Source of the DNA: an uncultured Roseicyclus sp.
Lineage (GTDB): Bacteria; Pseudomonadota; Alphaproteobacteria; Rhodobacterales; Rhodobacteraceae
Length of the DNA stretch: 64,000 nt
NCBI GenBank assembly: GCA_947489665.1
Contig: CANLEH010000001.1
Span: forward strand, 213,501-277,500
Reading direction: 5' to 3'
The notes beneath the pieces were generated by a model. The model did not search any database and had not been told where the DNA came from. It was given only the letters and a program-made list of their open reading frames with translations. The stretch's first letter is position 1. The number at the start of each line of letters is the position of its first letter. Of the stretch, positions 25,104 to 31,862 are shown in pieces. The position numbers were made by a program, and so were the translations under genes.

Positions 25104-25150
25104 CACCACCCTCCGTTTCCGGCCTAAATGGCCGGAATGCAAGGGTGGTG
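25104..25150 (-). terminator. Two-tier perfect hairpin between chrR and the methyltransferase gene
   Basis: The outer stem CACCACCCT/AGGGTGGTG (25104-25112 with 25142-25150) encloses the inner stem TTCCGGCC/GGCCGGAA (25117-25124 with 25130-25137) around a five-base loop. There is no T-run after it on either strand. It may attenuate or stabilise the rpoE-chrR message or end it by a Rho-assisted route. Confidence 0.65.
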
Positions 25151-25164
25151 CTGCGCCGGTGCGA

Positions 25165-25806
25165 TCAGATCCCGAGGAAGGGTTGCGCGATGCGGGGCAG
25201 AAGGCCCTGGAACTTGAGCCGGGCGTCGGTGGCCACAAGGCAGATGCAATCCTCGCCCGGTTCGGCGATGGGCGTGTGGCTGACATTCGGGTCTGCGACC
25301 TCGATATCGCCCCGGGCAAAAACGCCATCTTCGTCGCGGAAGGCGCCTTTGAGAACCAAGGTCATCTCGGTCCCGTTATGGCTATGTTCCGGCATGGAGC
25401 GGCCAGCTGGGATTTTCAGCAGCCGGGCCGTGCCGTTTTCATCGGAATGCAGCACGCATTGCTTTACGCCGCGGCCCACATAGCGCCAGCGCACAGCCTC
25501 TTCATCGCCGCCTACGACGGATTGCAGCGGCGTGGGGAAGGTGCCGGGCATTACAATGGGACGTTCCGCCGGTGCGCCGCCGGTGATTTTGGCGAGCGTC
25601 TGTTCCAGGCTGTCTTCGGCCACGTCGACTTGGTCAAGGTCTTCGAGTACGGCGCCGCCGACGGCTTCGAACGCCTCAAGGCGCGCGCGCGCGTCATCGC
25701 AGAGCGACACATGGGTTGCGATCACAAGGTCGAATGCCTGCGGCAACGCCCCTGTCGCATAGCCCATGAGAAGATCGTCGGGCGCTTGATGTTGGATATC
25801 GGTCAT
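25165..25806 (-). CDS. chrR: ChrR-type anti-sigma factor for RpoE
   Basis: A 213-residue protein. The N-terminal zinc anti-sigma domain (DDLLMGYATGALPQAFDLVIATHVSLCDDARARL) is followed by a cupin domain with PEHSHNGTEMTLVLKGAFRDEDG and VSHTPIAEPGEDC. In R. sphaeroides ChrR the N-terminal zinc is held by two His and two Cys. Here His6, His32 and Cys36 are present but the fourth position is Ala39. The cupin metal ligands (HSH, E, H) are intact. ChrR binds RpoE in the cytoplasm and releases it upon singlet oxygen. It is 45 nt downstream of rpoE. Confidence 0.9.
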   Translation of the reverse strand: MTDIQHQAPDDLLMGYATGALPQAFDLVIATHVSLCDDARARLEAFEAVGGAVLEDLDQVDVAEDSLEQTLAKITGGAPAERPIVMPGTFPTPLQSVVGGDEEAVRWRYVGRGVKQCVLHSDENGTARLLKIPAGRSMPEHSHNGTEMTLVLKGAFRDEDGVFARGDIEVADPNVSHTPIAEPGEDCICLVATDARLKFQGLLPRIAQPFLGI

Positions 25807-25851
25807 TGGTCTGTTGTCTGCTTGGTCGGAATCTGTCTTGTAGAAGTCTGT

Positions 25852-26400
25852 TCAATTCATCGAATGTCTTAACCGTTCCAAGGCCAACCTAATGCGGGAC
25901 TTGATCGTGCCAAGGGGCAGACCGGTTTCCGCAGCAATCTCGGAATGGGAGAGATCGCCGAAATAGGCGTGCTGGATCAGCTCGCGTTGCTTTTCCGGGA
26001 GTTTGGCCAAAGCTGTGGCCAGACGTCCGGTATCTTGTTGCAGGGCGATGACATCCGCCTGATCGGGGGCCTGTTCGGGCCCCCAGGGCAGATCTTCGGG
26101 CTCGGGCCGCGCGTAACGGCGCAACAGATCGATCTTCCGATTGCGGGCAATCGTAAAGATCCACGTCGCAACGGAGGCGCGCGACGGATCATACATGTGA
26201 GCCTTGTGCCAAAGTGTGGCCATGACGTCCTGCATACATTCTTCAGCGAGGCTTTCGTCGGCCCCGGACTTCATCAGAAACGCCTTCACCCGTGGGGCGA
26301 AATGCCGAAAGAGTTCGGCAAAGGCCTTCCTGTCTTGGTCCTGCGCGATGGCTGACATGCGTGTCACCCAATGCGCATCTGTGGTTTCATGTGCCGTCAC
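25852..26400 (-). CDS. rpoE: RpoE/EcfG11-type ECF sigma factor (singlet-oxygen response)
   Basis: A 182-residue protein with sigma region 2 (FAELFRHFAPRVKAFLMKSGADESLAEECMQDVMATLWHKAHMYDPSRASVATWIFTIARNRKIDLLRR) and region 4 (LPEKQRELIQHAYFGDLSHSEIAAETGLPLGTIKSRIRLALERLRH). I choose the GTG at 26400 because it has GGAAAG six bases upstream and gives the size of the R. sphaeroides protein; an ATG at 26499 would add 33 unlikely residues. It heads the rpoE-chrR operon, with a sigma-E promoter upstream. Confidence 0.92.
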   Translation of the reverse strand: MTAHETTDAHWVTRMSAIAQDQDRKAFAELFRHFAPRVKAFLMKSGADESLAEECMQDVMATLWHKAHMYDPSRASVATWIFTIARNRKIDLLRRYARPEPEDLPWGPEQAPDQADVIALQQDTGRLATALAKLPEKQRELIQHAYFGDLSHSEIAAETGLPLGTIKSRIRLALERLRHSMN

Positions 26401-26504
26401 GGTCTTTCCACGCAGCTTTAATCGCACCGGACTTACCGTTTTAGCGGCAGGGATCGGCGCGGCAACTGTCTCTTCAGCGTGGTCGTTCGCGAACAGCATA
26501 CCCG

Positions 26505-26533
26505 TCTTACGGGGGATTCCCTAGGGTGGATCA
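26505..26533 (-). promoter_or_regulatory. RpoE (sigma-E) promoter of rpoE-chrR
   Basis: On the minus strand TGATCC (26533-26528) and TAAGA (26509-26505) are separated by exactly 18 nt. This equals the consensus known for the R. sphaeroides RpoE regulon and implies autoregulation. It lies about 105 nt before the rpoE GTG. Confidence 0.85.
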
Positions 26534-26594
26534 CTAATACACGCTCAGAGAAAAGATTTCATGTGAAAAGGAATGTTTTTCGGAGGTTTTTCTT

Positions 26595-26623
26595 TGATCT
26601 ACTTGCGGTTGCGCCCCGTAACC
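26595..26623 (+). promoter_or_regulatory. Second, weaker RpoE-type promoter for the oxidoreductase gene
   Basis: TGATCT (26595-26600), an 18-nt spacer ending CCCCG, then TAACC (26619-26623). This matches the layout of the rpoE promoter with one mismatch in -35 and two in -10. It ends 34 nt before the ATG of the FAD oxidoreductase, whose homologues belong to the RpoE regulon in R. sphaeroides. Confidence 0.6.
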
Positions 26624-26657
26624 CGATCAACCAGAAACGTGAGGTCAGGGGGAATGA

Positions 26658-27950
26658 ATGCCGTTTGAAACGCCGGGTGCTGTCCCGAAACGCATTGCTG
26701 TCATCGGGGCCGGGATATCCGGCATGTCGGCGGCCTATCATCTTGCAACCGACAACCATGTAACCCTGATTGAGGCCGAGGGCCGATTGGGTGGCCATGC
26801 GCGCACGGTTGTGGCGGGAAAGAATGGCGATCAGCCGGTGGATACGGGCTTTATCGTGTTTAACCGAGTGAATTACCCCAACCTTTGCAAGCTGTTCGAA
26901 GAGTTGGACGTTCCGGTCACGGAATCGGACATGTCCTTTGCCGCGTCCATCGGGGGCGGGCGCATCGAATACGGGCTGCGCAGCGCCAAGGCACTGTTCG
27001 CGCAGCCAAGCAATGCGTTGCGCCCCGGTTTCGTTCGGATGGTGCGCGACCTGTTCCGGTTCAATGCGCAGGCCGCTGAACTGGCCACGGACAGCACGAT
27101 CACTTTGCGGGAGTTCCTTGACCAGCTTGGCATGGGCCGCTGGTTCCGCGACTATTACATCACGCCGGTTTCGGGCGCGATCTGGTCGACCCCGAAAGAG
27201 GAGATCATGGATTTCCCGGCCCAGGCGATGATCCGCTTCTTCCGCAATCACCACCTGTTGCACCATACCGGGCAGCATCAATGGTATACGGTGCAGGGAG
27301 GCTCCATCGAATATGTCACCCGGCTGGAGCGTGCGATGCGCGAGCGCGGGATCGACATTCGCCTTGGGCGCGGGGTTGAGGCCGTGAAGCGGACCATCGC
27401 CGGTGCCGAAGTGCGTATGGGCGGACATTGGGAGGCGTTTGATGAGGTCGTCTTTGCCACCCATTCCGACCAGACGCTGGCCATGCTGGCCGACCCGACC
27501 CCGGCTGAGGAAGCCGCGCTGAGTGCCGTACGCTACCAGCCCAACCGTGCGGTGCTTCACGCGGACGCGAACGCCATGCCGAAACGGCGCGCGACGTGGA
27601 GCAGCTGGAACTACACCGAGCGTCCGGGCCATGAGGGCGGGCCGATTGACCTGACCTACTGGATGAACTGCCTGCAGCCGATCCCGGAAAGCGATCCGCT
27701 GTTCGTTACACTGAACTCCCGCGCGCCGATCAATGAGGCGTTGATCTATGATGAGGTCGATTTCGCGCATCCGGTCTACGATCTGGCCGCTTTGGCGGCG
27801 CAATCCACGATCCGCGATCTGAACGGGGACAATGCCACCTGGTTCTGCGGGGCCTGGATGAAGAACGGGTTCCACGAAGACGGCTATGCCAGCGCGCTGG
27901 ACGTCGTCGAAGGGTTGCGGACCAAGGATCGGAGTGTTCTGGCGGCATGA
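26658..27950 (+). CDS. NAD(P)/FAD-dependent amine-oxidase-family protein
   Basis: A 430-residue protein with the dinucleotide-binding start KRIAVIGAGISGMSAAYHLATDNHVTLIEAEGRLGGHA and segments DTGFIVFNRVNYPNLCKLFEEL, TPVSGAIWSTPKEEIMDFPAQ and CGAWMKNGFHEDGYASAL. It matches the amine oxidase-like flavoprotein that in R. sphaeroides is induced by RpoE together with a DUF1365 gene and a cyclopropane-fatty-acid-synthase-like enzyme. It is thought to act on membrane lipids during singlet-oxygen stress. ATGA overlap with the DUF1365 gene. Confidence 0.87.
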   Translation: MPFETPGAVPKRIAVIGAGISGMSAAYHLATDNHVTLIEAEGRLGGHARTVVAGKNGDQPVDTGFIVFNRVNYPNLCKLFEELDVPVTESDMSFAASIGGGRIEYGLRSAKALFAQPSNALRPGFVRMVRDLFRFNAQAAELATDSTITLREFLDQLGMGRWFRDYYITPVSGAIWSTPKEEIMDFPAQAMIRFFRNHHLLHHTGQHQWYTVQGGSIEYVTRLERAMRERGIDIRLGRGVEAVKRTIAGAEVRMGGHWEAFDEVVFATHSDQTLAMLADPTPAEEAALSAVRYQPNRAVLHADANAMPKRRATWSSWNYTERPGHEGGPIDLTYWMNCLQPIPESDPLFVTLNSRAPINEALIYDEVDFAHPVYDLAALAAQSTIRDLNGDNATWFCGAWMKNGFHEDGYASALDVVEGLRTKDRSVLAA

Positions 27951-28711
27951 GCGAAGGTGTCGACCATATCGCGGGTGAGACCTTCCACGGGCGCAAGGGC
28001 GCTGTGGAGAACGCGTTCCGCTATGGGATCGACTACGTGATGCTGGATGCTGAGGCCGGCGCGCGCGGGCCGGCCTTGTTCGGGCGCAACCGGGCGGGGT
28101 TCTTCTCACTTCAGGACAAGGATCATGGCGGCCCGCCGAAAGAGGGACGCGGTGCGCCCTGGGCGCGGGAGGTTCTGGCAGCCCACGGTCTAACGGGCGT
28201 GACGGACGGCAAGCTGATGTTGCTCGCGCAGCCTCGGGTGCTGGGGCACGTTTTCAACCCGGTCTCCTTCTGGTTGGCGCAGGATCGGCAGGGGCGGCTG
28301 CGGGCTGTGATTGCTGAGGTGACGAACACGTTCGGCGACCGGCATTCCTACCTGTGTGCGCATCACGATCACCGCCCGATTGAGCGCGATGATCACTTGA
28401 ACGCGACGAAGATCTTCCATGTCTCGCCGTTTCAGCCCATCGACGGCGGCTATGCCTTTCGCTTTGATATCCGGCCCGACCGGATCGGCATCTGGATTGA
28501 ATTCGTCACAGGCAATGAGGGCGTTCTGGCGACGCTGACGGGCAAACGGGCGGAACTGACCAACGGCTCCATCCTGAAGGCGGCTTTGCGGCGGCCGCTC
28601 GGCTCTCGTCGCGTACTGGGGCTGATCCACTGGCAGGCGCTGAAGCTGTGGTGGAAAGGCGCGCGGTATCGTGTCCGGCCCGAGCCGCCGGTGGAAGATG
28701 TCAGCCGGTAA
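27947..28711 (+). CDS. DUF1365 domain-containing protein
   Basis: A 254-residue protein with family landmarks FRYGIDYVMLDAE, VLGHVFNPVSFWLAQDRQGRLRAVIAEVTNTFGDRHSYL and FHVSPFQPIDGGYAFRF. Function unestablished; it nearly always sits beside the FAD oxidoreductase and often beside a CFA-synthase-like gene, which is missing here. Co-translated with the preceding gene, hence probably part of the same RpoE response. The next 157 nt hold the SDR promoter region and nothing else I can name. Confidence 0.87.
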   Translation: MSEGVDHIAGETFHGRKGAVENAFRYGIDYVMLDAEAGARGPALFGRNRAGFFSLQDKDHGGPPKEGRGAPWAREVLAAHGLTGVTDGKLMLLAQPRVLGHVFNPVSFWLAQDRQGRLRAVIAEVTNTFGDRHSYLCAHHDHRPIERDDHLNATKIFHVSPFQPIDGGYAFRFDIRPDRIGIWIEFVTGNEGVLATLTGKRAELTNGSILKAALRRPLGSRRVLGLIHWQALKLWWKGARYRVRPEPPVEDVSR

Positions 28712-28868
28712 AGACCGGCCCCGAGTCTTAGGCGATGTTCCGCGCCCGTGAACTTTCCCCGGATTGCAGCGTTGCGCCTGTGACATATGTTTTTGAGACG
28801 GTGCACGGCACCTGAGATTTTGGCGGCCTGGCGCTTGGGCCGAACGGATACACTGGAAAGGACGAACG

Positions 28869-29606
28869 ATGCGGGAATGGAGCGGGAAACGCTATTGGCT
28901 GGTGGGCGCATCGGAAGGGCTGGGGCGCAGCCTGGCCCATTGCCTGAGCCGTGCGGGGGTGGAGTTGGTTTTGTCCGCCCGCACTGCTGATCGCTTGGAA
29001 AGCCTTGTGGAAGAGCTTCCCGGCCAGGCCAGCATCGTGACCGTGGATGTGGCAGATACCAAGTCTGTGAAGGCTGCGTCAGCCGAGGTGGGTGAGATCG
29101 ACGGGATGGTTTTTCTCGCTGGCCTCGGTACGCTGATCAAGACGCAGGACTGGGACGCGGAGAAGGTCGAGCAGCTGTTCGACGTGAACCTGACCGGGGC
29201 CGCGCGGGTGATCGGGCAGGTGATCAAGCCGATGGTGGATCGCAATGCGGGCCATATCGTTCTGACCGGCTCCCTTTCCGCCTATCGCGGGCTTCCGGCG
29301 GCGGTGGGCTATTCGGCGTCGAAGGCCGGGCTGATGTCCTTGGCGGAGTCGATGCATGGCGATCTGAAGGACACCGACATCAATGTTCAGATCGTGAATC
29401 CCGGCTATATCGAGACGCGGATGCAGGACGATAACCCCTATTCCAAGCCGTTCATCATGACGCCCGATGCCGCCGCGCAGGAAATGTTCGAGCACATGAA
29501 CACCGACAACTTCCACAAGGCCTTTCCCTTCGGCTTCAGCCTGCTGTTCCGCCTGTCGCGCCTGATGCCGACGGCGTTCTACGAATGGATGTTCTTCCGC
29601 CGATAA
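28869..29606 (+). CDS. Short-chain dehydrogenase/reductase
   Basis: A 245-residue protein with nucleotide motif VGASEGLGRSLAH, the active site Ser in LTGSLSAYRGLPAAVGYSASKAG and the YxxxK in YSASK. It ends with a hydrophobic segment. It resembles the SDR found in the RpoE-regulated lipid cluster of related bacteria, but is separated by 157 nt in which I find no sigma-E box, so co-regulation is uncertain. Substrate unknown. Confidence 0.85.
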   Translation: MREWSGKRYWLVGASEGLGRSLAHCLSRAGVELVLSARTADRLESLVEELPGQASIVTVDVADTKSVKAASAEVGEIDGMVFLAGLGTLIKTQDWDAEKVEQLFDVNLTGAARVIGQVIKPMVDRNAGHIVLTGSLSAYRGLPAAVGYSASKAGLMSLAESMHGDLKDTDINVQIVNPGYIETRMQDDNPYSKPFIMTPDAAAQEMFEHMNTDNFHKAFPFGFSLLFRLSRLMPTAFYEWMFFRR

Positions 29607-29693
29607 GGCCCGCTCACGCGCAATTTGCGCTGAATCAAGGCGCGTCGTGTATCCTCCTGTTTGAGTAACCCTCGTGAACAGGAGGAAGACCCC

Positions 29694-30008
29694 ATGGAAA
29701 TATCAGCACGGGCCGTGGCGCAGGTGATCCTGATGGGCCACGAATTGGAACGCGCGGAGGGCGAGTTGCGTGGATTCGTGGATCGTTTGGGACGCGAAGA
29801 ACAGGCAGAGTTGGTGGCACTTTTCTGGGTCGGGCGTGGATCGTTCGAGGCGGAGGATTTCGCCGAGGCGCTGTCGACGGCCAAGGCCGAGGCCACGGTG
29901 CCGACAGTCGACTACCTGATGGGCAGCCCGCATTTTGCCGACCATCTTGAAGCGGGAGCGGAGGCGATGGGCCTCGACGTGGCAGGGCAAGAGGAAGACT
30001 TGCTTTAG
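29694..30008 (+). CDS. DUF3775 domain-containing protein
   Basis: A 104-residue helical acidic protein: MEISARAVAQVILMGHELERAEGELRGFVDRLGREEQAELVALFWVGRG and DYLMGSPHFADHLEAGAEAMG. The arrangement (lambda-like N-terminal helix, ELVALFWIGRG block, LLGxPxxxDHLEEG) is the DUF3775 pattern. No known function. AGGAGGA precedes the ATG. Monocistronic by spacing. Confidence 0.8.
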   Translation: MEISARAVAQVILMGHELERAEGELRGFVDRLGREEQAELVALFWVGRGSFEAEDFAEALSTAKAEATVPTVDYLMGSPHFADHLEAGAEAMGLDVAGQEEDLL

Positions 30009-30078
30009 CAAGGGTTTGCGCCGGCTTCGCCGTCGCCCGGGGGCGCGCTCGGGCTGAAGCCCTCGCGCGCCGGGGGAT

Positions 30079-31131
30079 TTATTCGACCAGCGCGGCTTTG
30101 AAGGTCTGTTCGGCGCGTGCCCAGACGCCGGTTTGGTCCGTTGGCAGATCCAGAAGGCTTGGCAAAAGCTGCTCCGCGTAATCCTCCGCGCTTTCCAGCG
30201 GCAGAAGGGACGGCAGGTTGTCGATGGCCATGACGTCAAGCGGCGGTGTGTCAGCGGCGCGCAGGACCGGATCGGCCCAAGACGTCGTGCGGTCGTAGAC
30301 CTTGATGGGGGAGAAATCGCTGTCTGGGTCGCAGGCGATATCCCCGATCACGGACAGCCGGCGCGGCGCGGTCTTGGCGCTTTCTGGCACAAAGACGGGC
30401 ACGCCCGGTGTGGCGAGGATGCAGTTCAGAAACAGGTCGTGATGCAGGATTTCGGGGAATGGGCCGCCATGGGCGGTCTCGGCCATGTCCCAGCTTGTGG
30501 GGTGAATGCCGAGCATTTCCAGCAGGGCTGCGGCGCCCGAGCCGGTCCGCCCAAGCGCGCCGATGATCAATGCGGTGGGCCGGCGGTGGCCTATGGTCGC
30601 GAGGGCCTCAGTGAGGTGGAGGATCAACGACTCCTTCTTGGGCCAGTCGGTGACAGCGGGCATGGCGCGGCCTGCCTGCTGCGCGGCCCAGGCGGCGACG
30701 GACAGACCCGCGCCGACATAGCCGGCCCAGAAGCCGAAGGCCGCAACGCGGCGACCGCTTTCATCGACCAGGTATTCGAGGTCGAGAAGGGTGCCCCCGC
30801 CCTCCTTGAACCGGTCAAGCAAGTGGCGGCCCGAGGGTTGGCCCTTGAAGGCATGTCCGAACAGGATGTGGCGGTGGGTCAGTGGGCCGGTATCGTCGGG
30901 CAACTCCTTCAGCCCGAAGATGATGGCGTCCGCGGGCGCGGCGCGCCAGCTGCCTTGCGGGGCGATGTCGATCCCTGCCGCACGGTATTCGGTGGTGGGA
31001 ATGATGCGATCCGAGCTGTCTTCGACCGTGACTTGCAGCCCTGCCGCCAGCAACGCTTTCGCCCCTTCCGGGGTCAGCCCGACACGGCGTTCATTGGCGC
31101 GTTCCTCGGCGCGGACCCAGAGATGTGTCAT
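30079..31131 (-). CDS. Saccharopine dehydrogenase (NAD+, L-lysine-forming type)
   Basis: A 350-residue protein with the AlaDH/PNT-like N-terminus (LWVRAEERANERRVGLTPEGAKALLAAGLQVTVEDS), a Rossmann segment (ALIIGALGRTGSGAAALLEMLGI) and IGDIACDPDSDFSPIKVYDRTTSWADPV, as in fungal Lys1. The enzyme interconverts saccharopine with lysine plus 2-oxoglutarate. Bacteria making lysine by diaminopimelate (dapB lies at 2.5-3.3 kb) would more likely use it in lysine catabolism or osmolyte metabolism. No partner gene is adjacent. It ends before the convergent DUF3775 gene. Confidence 0.87.
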   Translation of the reverse strand: MTHLWVRAEERANERRVGLTPEGAKALLAAGLQVTVEDSSDRIIPTTEYRAAGIDIAPQGSWRAAPADAIIFGLKELPDDTGPLTHRHILFGHAFKGQPSGRHLLDRFKEGGGTLLDLEYLVDESGRRVAAFGFWAGYVGAGLSVAAWAAQQAGRAMPAVTDWPKKESLILHLTEALATIGHRRPTALIIGALGRTGSGAAALLEMLGIHPTSWDMAETAHGGPFPEILHHDLFLNCILATPGVPVFVPESAKTAPRRLSVIGDIACDPDSDFSPIKVYDRTTSWADPVLRAADTPPLDVMAIDNLPSLLPLESAEDYAEQLLPSLLDLPTDQTGVWARAEQTFKAALVE

Positions 31132-31160
31132 GGCTGGTTGCTCCCTTCACCGTGCCAGTA

Positions 31161-31862
31161 TCACTGCCAGCTGACGTCGCCCAGAAAGATGTAGCCCGCC
31201 CCATAGATCGTCTTGATCAGGCGCGGGTTTTTCGGGTCTTCGCGCAGCTTGGTGCGCAGGCGCGAGATGCGGACATCCATGGCGCGGTCGAAACTGTCGC
31301 CCGCAACGCCGCCCAGACTTTCCTGCATCTGCTGGCGGGAGATCAGCCGCTTCGGCGCTTCGAGGAACAGGCGCAGCACCTCCCCCTCGGCATGAGAAAA
31401 GGGCGTATCCGTCCCATCCTCGGCGGTCAGGATGTAGCTGTCGAACTGCGCGATCCAGCCATTGAAATGGGCGGTGGAGCGGGCGCGATCCTGTGTCTTT
31501 GGCGTGCGGAGGCGGGCACGGACACGGGCGACAACTTCGATGGGATCGAAGGGTTTGATGATGTAATCGTCGGCCCCAAGCTCCAGCCCCGTGACGCGGT
31601 CCTGCACTTGGGCGCGGCCCGAGATGATGATGATCGCAGCCCCAGATTCCAGCGCCAGGCGGTGGACGACGGCAAGGCCGTCTCGGTCGGGCAGGCCCAG
31701 ATCGACAAGGCAGACATCGGGCGTGGTACGGCGCAGCGCGGCCTCGAACTCCGTCGCGCGGGCGAAGGCGGCGGTGCGGAAGCCTGCATCTTGCAGCGCG
31801 TCGGAGAGCATGGCGCGGATCTGCGGCTCGTCATCAAGGATAGTGACAAGCGGCGGGCTCAT
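31161..31862 (-). CDS. OmpR/PhoB-family response regulator
   Basis: A 233-residue protein: receiver domain with Asp10/Asp11, phospho-acceptor Asp54 (VCLVDLGLPDRDG) and Lys103 (DDYIIKPFDP), then a winged-helix DNA-binding domain (RLISRQQMQESLGG, SFDRAMDVRISRLRTKLREDPKNPRLIKTIYGAGYIF). It overlaps the kinase gene by ATGA and is divergent from the ligase/transporter operon, which is its most probable target. Confidence 0.93.
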   Translation of the reverse strand: MSPPLVTILDDEPQIRAMLSDALQDAGFRTAAFARATEFEAALRRTTPDVCLVDLGLPDRDGLAVVHRLALESGAAIIIISGRAQVQDRVTGLELGADDYIIKPFDPIEVVARVRARLRTPKTQDRARSTAHFNGWIAQFDSYILTAEDGTDTPFSHAEGEVLRLFLEAPKRLISRQQMQESLGGVAGDSFDRAMDVRISRLRTKLREDPKNPRLIKTIYGAGYIFLGDVSWQ

